Assembly: GCA_023432995.1 (NCBI GenBank)
Contig: JAEZES010000264.1
Coordinates: forward strand, 1-7,881
Direction of reading: 5' to 3'
DNA: 7,881 bases
Source: Pseudomonadota bacterium
GTDB lineage: Bacteria; Pseudomonadota; Alphaproteobacteria; Sphingomonadales; Sphingomonadaceae
Shown: positions 1-4,407 of the stretch, one piece after another
How positions within the stretch are numbered: the stretch's first letter is position 1
How the letters are laid out: the number at the start of each line of letters is the position of its first letter
The notes under the pieces: model-generated
What the model was told of the DNA's origin: nothing
Seen by the model: only the letters and a program-made list of their open reading frames with translations
Database searches by the model: none
Translations under genes and position numbers: made by a program

Positions 1-473
1 TTGACCTCGCTCTCCTTGCGGTAGACCAGGCCGGCCTCGAACAGATCGAGGAACAGCGCCTGCTCGTGTCCGTAATATTCGGGCTCGCAGGTGGCGAGTT
101 CGCGGCTCCAGTCGAGCGCGAAGCCGAGCCGCTGCAGCTGCGCGCGCATCGTCGCTATGTTGGCACGGGTCCTCTCGCCGGGATGGACCTGCCGCTCCAT
201 CGCCGCATTCTCCGCCGGCATGCCGAAGGCGTCCCATCCCATCGGGTGGAGCACCTCGTGCCCCGTCATCCGCCGGTAGCGCGCCAGCACGTCGCCCATC
301 GTGTAGTTGCGCACGTGGCCAATGTGGATGCGCCCTGAGGGATAGGGGAACATCTCGAGGACGTAGCTGCGCGGCTTGCCGCTGTGACTGTCGGCTTCAA
401 AGCAGCGCCCCTCGTCCCACGCGCGCTGCCAGCGCCCGTCGGCCTGCGACGGATCGAATCGGGTCTCGCTCAT
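1..473 (-). CDS. leuS: Leucyl-tRNA synthetase, N-terminal part (cut by window edge)
   Basis: Cytoplasmic class I aminoacyl-tRNA synthetase that charges tRNA-Leu with leucine using ATP. Only the first 157 codons are inside the window; the frame stays open to base 1. The start ATG at 473 gives MSETRFDPSQADGRWQRAW. It is followed by the family signature MFPYPSGRIHIGHVRNYT at residues 41-58, which holds the class I ATP-binding HIGH motif at 50-53, and by HPMGWDAFGMPAENAA at 76-91, another LeuRS hallmark (usually with Leu where Met85 sits). The KMSKS loop and editing domain would lie outside the window. The gene begins 19 nt after the DUF3576 lipoprotein stop with purine-rich AGGGGCAAGG before the ATG, so the two are probably co-transcribed. 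In many alphaproteobacteria leuS is followed by lptE and holA; that would be beyond the left edge and cannot be checked here. Confidence 0.97.
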   Translation of the reverse strand, partial: MSETRFDPSQADGRWQRAWDEGRCFEADSHSGKPRSYVLEMFPYPSGRIHIGHVRNYTMGDVLARYRRMTGHEVLHPMGWDAFGMPAENAAMERQVHPGERTRANIATMRAQLQRLGFALDWSRELATCEPEYYGHEQALFLDLFEAGLVYRKESEV

Positions 474-492
474 GCCTTGCCCCTAGGGGAGA

Positions 493-942
493 TCAGCCGA
501 TGGCGGAACGCCGCAGGTCGCGCGCCTTGGTGAGGATGATATCCTCGAGACGCTGCACGGTCGCGGCCTGGACCGGCGCAGCGACCCAGGTGCCGTTCTG
601 CAGCACTTCGCGGTTGGCCGCGACGCGCAACGCGTCGGCGCGCAACTCGAGATCGAGGATCGAGACCGAGAGCTTGACCCGTTCGTTGGGGTTCTCGGGA
701 TTGGCATACCAGTCCGTCACGATCACCCCGCCGGCGCTGTCGGCCTGGTTGAGCGGCATGAACGCCAGCGTCTCGAGCGTCGCGCGCCAGAGGTAGGAAT
801 TGACCCCGATTGCCGTGACTTGGGCTGCCGCGAGGTCGGCTTGGGGCCGCTCGCTGCGAGCGCAGGCGGCCAAGCCGAGCCCGAGCACGCCGATCAGCAG
901 CAGCTTGCCATGGCGGGCGGCGGAGGTGCTCTGCAAAGCCAT
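493..942 (-). CDS. DUF3576 family lipoprotein
   Basis: A 149-residue predicted lipoprotein that I recognise as DUF3576, a family found mainly in alphaproteobacteria and without an established function. Residues 1-26 form a lipoprotein signal peptide: a basic stretch (R10, H11, K13), a hydrophobic core (LLLIGVLGLGL) and the lipobox LAAC with lipidated Cys27. Residue 28 is Ala rather than Asp, so sorting to the outer membrane is expected. Conserved-looking blocks are IGVNSYLWRATLETLAFMPL (about 45-64) and GGVIVTDWY (about 70-78), then a C-terminal helix (VQRLEDIILTKARDLRR). The start ATG at 942 is preceded by AGGAACAGGA in the leader. It lies directly upstream of leuS on the same strand, an arrangement I recall from other alphaproteobacteria. 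The family call is confident; its role is unknown. Confidence 0.9.
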   Translation of the reverse strand: MALQSTSAARHGKLLLIGVLGLGLAACARSERPQADLAAAQVTAIGVNSYLWRATLETLAFMPLNQADSAGGVIVTDWYANPENPNERVKLSVSILDLELRADALRVAANREVLQNGTWVAAPVQAATVQRLEDIILTKARDLRRSAIG

Positions 943-985
943 TCTCGGTCCTGTTCCTTATGCGGGCGGGTCGCCCAAGAGCGCC

Positions 986-1013
986 TCTATAGCCGCAGTT
1001 GGGCGGGCGGCAA
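986..1013 (-). promoter_or_regulatory. Candidate sigma-70-type promoter for the DUF3576-leuS unit
   Basis: Reading the minus strand, TTGCCG (plus 1008-1013) and TATAGA (plus 986-991) are separated by 16 bp. Each matches four of six consensus positions. Transcription would start near 979 and leave a leader of about 37 nt before the ATG at 942. A small GC-rich inverted repeat (GGGCG-GGT-CGCCC, 964-976) would fall at the very start of that leader. This is the best-looking pair in the 318-nt divergent region for this direction, judged by eye only. Confidence 0.45.
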
Positions 1014-1050
1014 GCTTGGGCGAGTAAGCGCGTCGGGGCCGTGAATGGGG

Positions 1051-1064
1051 CCTTAACCTTAACC
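1051..1064. repeat. Tandem CCTTAA/TTAACC repeat
   Basis: The sequence CCTTAACCTTAACC contains two back-to-back TTAACC units (1053-1058 and 1059-1064) in an otherwise GC-rich intergenic region. TTAACC resembles half of the alphaproteobacterial CtrA site, but the usual form is two TTAA halves separated by 7 nt, whereas here the gap is only 2 nt. I record the repeat as seen; any link to CtrA is speculative. Confidence 0.3.
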
Positions 1065-1105
1065 GGCTGTGGAATGGCGGCAACACTTCCGAGAAAAGCA
1101 ACGGC

Positions 1106-1246
1106 GCGAGTCACTTGTCGGACTCGCCAAGCGCCCGGATTCAGGCCTATGCGAAGAGGTCTAGAGACTCGGACGATTCCCGCTGCGGGGTCAGGAACTG
1201 TTAAGCACGGTTCTGCGTCTTTCCGTCGGGAACCAGAGCGAGTCGC
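1106..1246. promoter_or_regulatory. GANTC-rich regulatory region with CGAGTC repeats
   Basis: Six GANTC sites, the target of the alphaproteobacterial cell-cycle methylase CcrM, lie at 1108-1112, 1121-1125, 1138-1142, 1166-1170, 1175-1179 and 1240-1244. A hand scan of the rest of the window found about 16, roughly one per 480 bp, so this is a strong local excess. Four of them sit in CGAGTC/GACTCG hexamers. Two hexamers form a 7-bp inverted repeat, GCGAGTC-N8-GACTCGC (1106-1127), and GCGAGTC recurs at 1238-1244 close to the next gene's start. This is the centre of the 943-1260 gap between two divergent genes, so a promoter or operator role is plausible. The sites are seen directly; the regulatory role is inferred. 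Confidence 0.5.
1194..1219 (+). promoter_or_regulatory. Weak EcfG-like promoter candidate
   Basis: GGAAC (1194-1198), 17 nt, then CGTC (1216-1219). The general stress response sigma factor EcfG of alphaproteobacteria recognises GGAAC-N16/17-CGTT, so this differs at the last base of the -10 element. A start near 1226 would leave a leader of about 35 nt before the GTG at 1261. No convincing sigma-70 pair was seen for this gene. A chance match is quite possible. Confidence 0.22.
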
Positions 1247-1260
1247 ATTGGGGCATTCGC

Positions 1261-2016
1261 GTGACCAGGATGATGGCAAGGCGCAAACGGAGCCGGCTCG
1301 CAGCGACCCTCGCTGCGGGCGCGGTCGTGTTCGCGTCGCTGCCTACTGCCGGTTTCGCGCTTGGCGCATTGACCGGCGCCGCCAGCCTTTCTGAGGGAAG
1401 TTTCGCCGCGCTTACCCCGGCCTCAGCCGATCCGCGGCTTGCCGCGTTCATCGCCGAGCGGAGCGGAAGCATCTCTCGCCTGATGCGCTTCACCCCCGCC
1501 GGCGCCGCCGAGCGGGCTAACCGCTCGGTAACCGTGGCCGTGCGCGTCGATGAGAATTCGGCGCAGGCGATTTCGGTCCGCTCGGCCATCGAGGCGGCCA
1601 AGGACCAGGTTGCCGGCGAATCCGGCGTCCGGATCGCACCGACGCGCTACAATCTCGGGCTGTCGCGCGGGTACCAGAGCTTTGCCCGGCCGACCGGGCC
1701 GGCGGTATCTCGGACCCTGTCGGAGGCGAGCATCCCGGATCTCGCCGAGTTCCGCCCGACTCCGGGCGTCAAGGACGAACCGAGCCGCTTCGCCGCCCGG
1801 ATCGATTCGAACGAACCGACCAAGCCCGCTTCGGCGACCCCGCGCATCGCCCCCGAACAGACGGTCGATCTCGAAGGCAGCTATCGCCTGACCCGCAATC
1901 TCGATGTCACCGCCGGGGTGCGCTATTCGCAGGATCGCAATCGCCTTGCGCCGCTCGCCGATCCGGCCAAGCAGGACAGCCAGGCGGTTTACGTCGGCAC
2001 GCAGTTCCGCTTCTGA
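1261..2016 (+). CDS. Secreted protein of unknown function with outer-membrane-like C-terminus
   Basis: I do not recognise a named family; it resembles conserved hypothetical proteins of sphingomonads. From the GTG at 1261 it has 251 residues. Residues 1-33 look like a Sec signal peptide: basic ARRKRSR, hydrophobic LAATLAAGAVVFASLP, possible cleavage after AGFA. The middle is Ala/Ser/Arg-rich, with a helix-like block (SVRSAIEAAKDQVAGESG) and a proline-rich linker around 165-200. The C-terminus alternates polar and apolar residues in VDLEGSYRL (202-210), LDVTAGVRYS (214-223) and AVYVGTQFRF (242-251), ending in Phe like the beta-signal of outer-membrane proteins. The start is uncertain: GTG 1261 has GGGG seven nt upstream; ATG 1270 or 1273 would remove only three or four residues. 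It is a single-gene unit closed by the terminator at 2040-2063, and its upstream region is GANTC-rich. Confidence 0.8.
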   Translation: MTRMMARRKRSRLAATLAAGAVVFASLPTAGFALGALTGAASLSEGSFAALTPASADPRLAAFIAERSGSISRLMRFTPAGAAERANRSVTVAVRVDENSAQAISVRSAIEAAKDQVAGESGVRIAPTRYNLGLSRGYQSFARPTGPAVSRTLSEASIPDLAEFRPTPGVKDEPSRFAARIDSNEPTKPASATPRIAPEQTVDLEGSYRLTRNLDVTAGVRYSQDRNRLAPLADPAKQDSQAVYVGTQFRF

Positions 2017-2039
2017 CGACCTCCCCAGCGTGGACAGAG

Positions 2040-2063
2040 AAACCCCGCTCCGGCGGGGTTTTT
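2040..2063 (+). terminator. Intrinsic terminator of the outer-membrane-like protein gene
   Basis: A perfect 9-bp stem, AAACCCCGC (2040-2048) and GCGGGGTTT (2053-2061), closes a TCCG tetraloop and runs into a T tract (2059-2063). It lies 24 nt after the stop codon at 2014-2016 and separates that gene from phaB. Its shape is textbook for a Rho-independent terminator on the plus strand. Confidence 0.9.
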
Positions 2064-2066
2064 GCT

Positions 2067-2096
2067 TTGCCTAGCGGGCCCGCGCTCCCTTAGAAG
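2067..2096 (+). promoter_or_regulatory. Candidate promoter of phaB
   Basis: TTGCCT (2067-2072, four of six matches to the -35 consensus), 18 bp, then TAGAAG (2091-2096, four of six matches to the -10 consensus). It sits just after the upstream terminator, where a new promoter is needed. Transcription would start near 2103, leaving about 35 nt before the ATG at 2138. Judged by eye. Confidence 0.4.
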
Positions 2097-2121
2097 TCCA
2101 GAGCCGGGCCGGCGCCTGGAC
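2096..2121. repeat. Inverted repeat over the expected phaB transcription start
   Basis: GTCCAG (2096-2101) and CTGGAC (2116-2121) are perfect inverted arms around a 14-nt spacer that holds an inner GCCG-GGC-CGGC hairpin (2103-2113). The repeat begins at the end of the candidate -10 element and covers the expected start point, a typical place for a repressor operator. It could equally be a structured leader or chance in GC-rich DNA. Confidence 0.35.
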
Positions 2122-2137
2122 AGACGGGGAGAGAATC

Positions 2138-2860
2138 ATGGCGCGCGTTGCGATCGTTACCGGCGGAACTCGAGGCATCGGCAGGGCAATCTGCGAGGCA
2201 CTCAAGGCGGACGGCCTCACCGTGGCTGCGAACTACGCGGGCAACGAAGAGAAGGCGCGCGCCTTCAGCGACGAGACGGGCATTCCCGCGTACAAGTGGG
2301 ATGTGGGCGACCACCAGGCGGCACTCGCCGGCTGCAAGCGCGTCGAAGAGGATCTTGGCCCGATCGACGTGCTAGTCAACAACGCCGGCATCACGCGCGA
2401 CGGCACGCTGCTCAAGATGAGCTTCGAGGATTGGTACGACGTGCTGAGGATCAACCTCGGCGGCTGCTTCAACATGGCCAAGGCGTGCTTCGGCGGCATG
2501 CGGGACCGGCAATGGGGCCGGATCGTCAACATCGGCTCGATCAACGGCCAGGCCGGACAGTACGGCCAGGTCAACTATGCGGCCGCCAAGAGCGGGATTC
2601 ACGGCTTCACCAAGGCTTTGGCGCAGGAAGGCGCCCGGTTCGGCGTCACCGTCAACGCGATCGCGCCGGGCTACATCGATACCGAGATGGTAGCCGCGGT
2701 GCCCGAGAACGTGCTCGAGAAGATCGTCGCGCGCATCCCGGTCGGCCGCCTCGGCCACGCCGACGAAATCGCCCGAGCAGTCTCGTTCCTTGCTTCCGAG
2801 GACGCCGGGTTCATCACCGGGTCGACGATGTCGATCAACGGCGGCCAGCACATGTACTGA
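2138..2860 (+). CDS. phaB: Acetoacetyl-CoA reductase (NADPH-dependent, PhaB type)
   Basis: A 240-residue cytoplasmic short-chain dehydrogenase/reductase that should reduce acetoacetyl-CoA to (R)-3-hydroxybutyryl-CoA, the monomer for polyhydroxybutyrate. Visible SDR motifs: TGGTRGIG (8-15, cofactor binding), NNAG (81-84), and the catalytic residues Asn106, Ser134, Tyr147 and Lys151. The blocks SINGQAGQYGQVNYAAAKSG (134-153) and the C-terminal GGQHMY are typical of PhaB rather than generic FabG, and the length is normal for the family. The ATG at 2138 follows GGGGAGAG at good spacing. It has its own candidate promoter after a terminator, and a ribbon-helix-helix gene begins 11 nt after its stop. 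No thiolase (phaA) or synthase (phaC) gene is in the window. A closely related FabG-type ketoacyl reductase is the main alternative. Confidence 0.93.
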   Translation: MARVAIVTGGTRGIGRAICEALKADGLTVAANYAGNEEKARAFSDETGIPAYKWDVGDHQAALAGCKRVEEDLGPIDVLVNNAGITRDGTLLKMSFEDWYDVLRINLGGCFNMAKACFGGMRDRQWGRIVNIGSINGQAGQYGQVNYAAAKSGIHGFTKALAQEGARFGVTVNAIAPGYIDTEMVAAVPENVLEKIVARIPVGRLGHADEIARAVSFLASEDAGFITGSTMSINGGQHMY

Positions 2861-2871
2861 GTGCCGGCGCG

Positions 2872-3126
2872 GTGGACGATAACTACCACCCGCCGGTCAA
2901 GCGCTCGGTCGAGATCGCCGGGCACAAGACTTCGATCAGCCTCGAGCCCCTGTTCTGGGCAATGCTGAAGGAGGCGGCCGAGGCCGAACGGCTCCCGCTC
3001 AACGCGCTCGTCGCCCGGATCGACGCCGAGCGCATCGCGGCCGCGCGCCCGCCCGGCCTGGCGGGCGCCATTCGGCTGTGGCTGGCGTCGCGCCTGGACC
3101 CGCCCGGGGGTCCTGCCGATCAATAG
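2872..3126 (+). CDS. Small ribbon-helix-helix domain protein
   Basis: An 84-residue protein resembling the ribbon-helix-helix family RHH_4 (Pfam PF13467), small proteins with a MetJ/Arc-like fold presumed to bind DNA as dimers. The typical pattern is visible: a beta-ribbon (KRSVEIAGHKTSISL, 10-24), a first helix starting EPLFWAMLKEAAEAE (25-39) and a second helix starting LPLNALVARIDAER (41-54). Homologues often continue with a short NLSSAIRVF-like segment, here GLAGAIRLWL (62-71). The start is GTG at 2872, 11 nt past the phaB stop with no good Shine-Dalgarno sequence, so translation may depend on phaB. The GTG directly after that stop (2861) is in another frame. The 3' end overlaps the convergent gene by 7 nt. 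Its target is unknown; regulation of the phaB unit is a guess from position. Confidence 0.8.
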   Translation: MDDNYHPPVKRSVEIAGHKTSISLEPLFWAMLKEAAEAERLPLNALVARIDAERIAAARPPGLAGAIRLWLASRLDPPGGPADQ

Positions 3127-3362
3127 GTCGCCGGGGGATCGCTCGCCGGGAAGCTCTCGTCGCTGGCCTCGTCGGCGACGGTCCAGTCATCGTTGGGCTT
3201 GTCGGCCATCGATTCGGGGCCGGCGTCGCGCACCTTGGCAAAATTCTCACCCGTGCGCTGGCTGGTGGCGAAGGCCGCGTCGCCTCCGTGCTTCGCTTTC
3301 TCGTAGTACTTCCAGCCGACGTAGCCGAGCGCCGTCAGGGCTGCCAGTTTGAGGATCGCCAT
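3120..3362 (-). CDS. Small one-helix membrane protein with SDESFPASDPPA tail
   Basis: An 80-residue protein without a named family. I chose the ATG at 3362 over an in-frame ATG at 3392 because AGGAAGGT lies 6 nt upstream and the protein then begins at its hydrophobic segment (residues 2-17, ILKLAALTALGYVGW), followed by a basic/aromatic KYYEKAKH. This suggests an N-terminal membrane anchor. The rest is polar and acidic and probably disordered, ending in SDESFPASDPPA (67-78) then TY. Closely similar DES/EETFPASDPP tails occur at the ends of many small proteobacterial proteins; I know of no established role for them. The stop overlaps the ribbon-helix-helix gene tail to tail (3120-3126), and galU diverges on the other side. 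Existence as a gene is likely; the function is unknown. Confidence 0.75.
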   Translation of the reverse strand: MAILKLAALTALGYVGWKYYEKAKHGGDAAFATSQRTGENFAKVRDAGPESMADKPNDDWTVADEASDESFPASDPPATY

Positions 3363-3368
3363 CGAAGC

Positions 3369-3412
3369 ACCTTCCTTTCCTTGCCCAGCCAACGCGCCGC
3401 GGCGAGGAAGGT
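3369..3412 (-). promoter_or_regulatory. Possible Shine-Dalgarno-masking hairpin
   Basis: On the minus-strand transcript, ACCTTCCT (plus 3405-3412) is exactly complementary to AGGAAGGT (plus 3369-3376), which is the Shine-Dalgarno sequence of the small membrane protein gene. The 8-bp arms are separated by 28 nt that contain a further self-complementary CGCCGCGGCG stretch. If the transcript starts upstream of 3412, the ribosome site could be paired. A purine-rich GGAA just upstream could serve as an alternative site. The complementarity is seen directly; the control is inferred. Confidence 0.35.
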
Positions 3413-3436
3413 TCTCGCAGGCTGCGCCATCCGCGG

Positions 3437-3466
3437 TTGACCGTTGCCAGTCGGGCTTCCTACAGC
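3437..3466 (+). promoter_or_regulatory. Candidate promoter of galU
   Basis: TTGACC (3437-3442, five of six matches to the -35 consensus), 18 bp, then TACAGC (3461-3466, three of six matches to the -10 consensus). If used, transcription would start at about 3473, the first base of the galU ATG, giving a leaderless or nearly leaderless mRNA. The TTG inside this -35 element is also an in-frame alternative start codon, which makes the start choice for galU worth checking. Confidence 0.35.
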
Positions 3467-3472
3467 GAAGCG

Positions 3473-4348
3473 ATGAGCAGCCAGAAACCGATCCGCAAGG
3501 CCGTGTTCCCCGTCGCGGGTCTCGGCACCCGCTTCCTTCCCGCGACCAAGGCGATCCCCAAGGAGCTGCTGCCGATCGTCGACCGGCCGCTGATCCAGTA
3601 CGCGGTCGACGAGGCGCGCGAGGCGGGGATCGAGCAGATGATCTTCGTCACCGGCCGCGGCAAGACCGCGCTCGTCGAGAACTTCGACATCGCCTACGAG
3701 CTCGAGGCGACGATGAGCGAGCGCGGCAAGGACCTGTCGGTGCTAGAGCCGACCCGTTTCACGCCCGGCGACCTGATCGCCGTCCGCCAGCAGGTTCCCC
3801 TCGGGCTCGGCCATGCGATCTGGTGCGCCCGCGCGATCGTCGGCGACGAACCGTTTGCGATCCTGCTGCCCGACGAGCTGATGGTCGGCACGCCCGGATG
3901 CATGGCGCAGATGGTCGAAGCCTATCGCGAGGTCGGCGGCAACCTGATCTCGGTGCTCGAGGTGCCGCCCGAGGAAGTCTCGAGCTATGGGGTGATCGAT
4001 CCCGGCGAGAGCCGCGGCGTGCTGACCGAAGTGCGCGGGCTGGTGGAGAAGCCGCCGCTGGCCGAAGCCCCGTCGAACAAGATCATCTCTGGCCGCTACA
4101 TCCTGCAGCCCGAGGTCATGCGCACGCTCGAACGGCAGGAAAAGGGCGCCGGCGGGGAGATCCAGCTCACCGACGCGATGGCCCAGATGATCGGCCAGCA
4201 GCCGTTTCACGCGGTCACTTTCGCCGGGCGGCGGTTCGACTGCGGCAGCAAGACCGGCTTCGTCGAGGCGACGCTCGCGCTGGCGCTCGAACGCGAGGAC
4301 ATGGGCGCCGAAGTCCGCCGGATCGCCGAGCGCCTGCTGGCGCGGTAG
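3473..4348 (+). CDS. galU: UTP-glucose-1-phosphate uridylyltransferase
   Basis: A 291-residue cytoplasmic nucleotidyltransferase that makes UDP-glucose from UTP and glucose 1-phosphate, feeding exopolysaccharide, glycolipid and surface-sugar synthesis. The nucleotide-binding loop GLGTRFLPATKAIPKELLPI spans residues 16-35. Further hallmarks are QQVPLGLGHAIWCA (106-119), LLPDELM with the probable metal-binding Asp134 (131-137), VEKP (191-194), GRYIL and GGEIQLTDA. The length matches bacterial GalU. I chose the ATG at 3473 because the protein then begins a few residues before the conserved RKAVFPVAG; a TTG at 3437 would add 12 residues of unconserved look and has no Shine-Dalgarno sequence. The ribosome site at 3473 is also weak (GCGAAGCG). 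The gene stands alone on its strand and converges on the M23 peptidase gene, with a shared terminator between them. Confidence 0.96.
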   Translation: MSSQKPIRKAVFPVAGLGTRFLPATKAIPKELLPIVDRPLIQYAVDEAREAGIEQMIFVTGRGKTALVENFDIAYELEATMSERGKDLSVLEPTRFTPGDLIAVRQQVPLGLGHAIWCARAIVGDEPFAILLPDELMVGTPGCMAQMVEAYREVGGNLISVLEVPPEEVSSYGVIDPGESRGVLTEVRGLVEKPPLAEAPSNKIISGRYILQPEVMRTLERQEKGAGGEIQLTDAMAQMIGQQPFHAVTFAGRRFDCGSKTGFVEATLALALEREDMGAEVRRIAERLLAR

Positions 4349-4355
4349 ACGCGCG

Positions 4356-4381
4356 AAAGGCGCCGTCTGCGCGGCGCCTTT
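4356..4381. terminator. Two-way terminator between galU and the M23 peptidase gene
   Basis: AAAGGCGCC (4356-4364) pairs perfectly with GGCGCCTTT (4373-4381), and a G-C pair extends the stem into an 8-nt loop. It lies 8 nt after the galU stop and 27 nt after the M23 stop on the other strand. The A-rich left end and T-rich right end let it work in both directions, although each T run is only three bases. Confidence 0.75.
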
Positions 4382-4407
4382 GCCCGGAATTCCAGGTTCT
4401 TTGGGGC

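Noticed and set aside
943..1260. Possible replication origin, given the GANTC cluster and TTAACC repeat
   Set aside because: No DnaA boxes or AT-rich unwinding stretch were seen, and none of the usual origin-flanking genes are present.
470..1279. A 269-codon open frame on the minus strand covering the DUF3576 gene and the intergenic region
   Set aside because: It is Arg/Pro/Ala-rich out-of-frame translation of high-GC DNA and overlaps the clearly coding DUF3576 lipoprotein in another frame.
2062..2871. Upstream part of a 354-codon plus-strand frame reaching to 3126
   Set aside because: Before 2872 it is the out-of-frame shadow of phaB, rich in Arg and Gly; only the last 84 codons from the GTG at 2872 look like a real protein.
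3096..3113. GGACCC-N6-GGGTCC hairpin near the end of the ribbon-helix-helix gene as a terminator
   Set aside because: It lies inside the coding sequence, upstream of the stop, and has no T run on either side.
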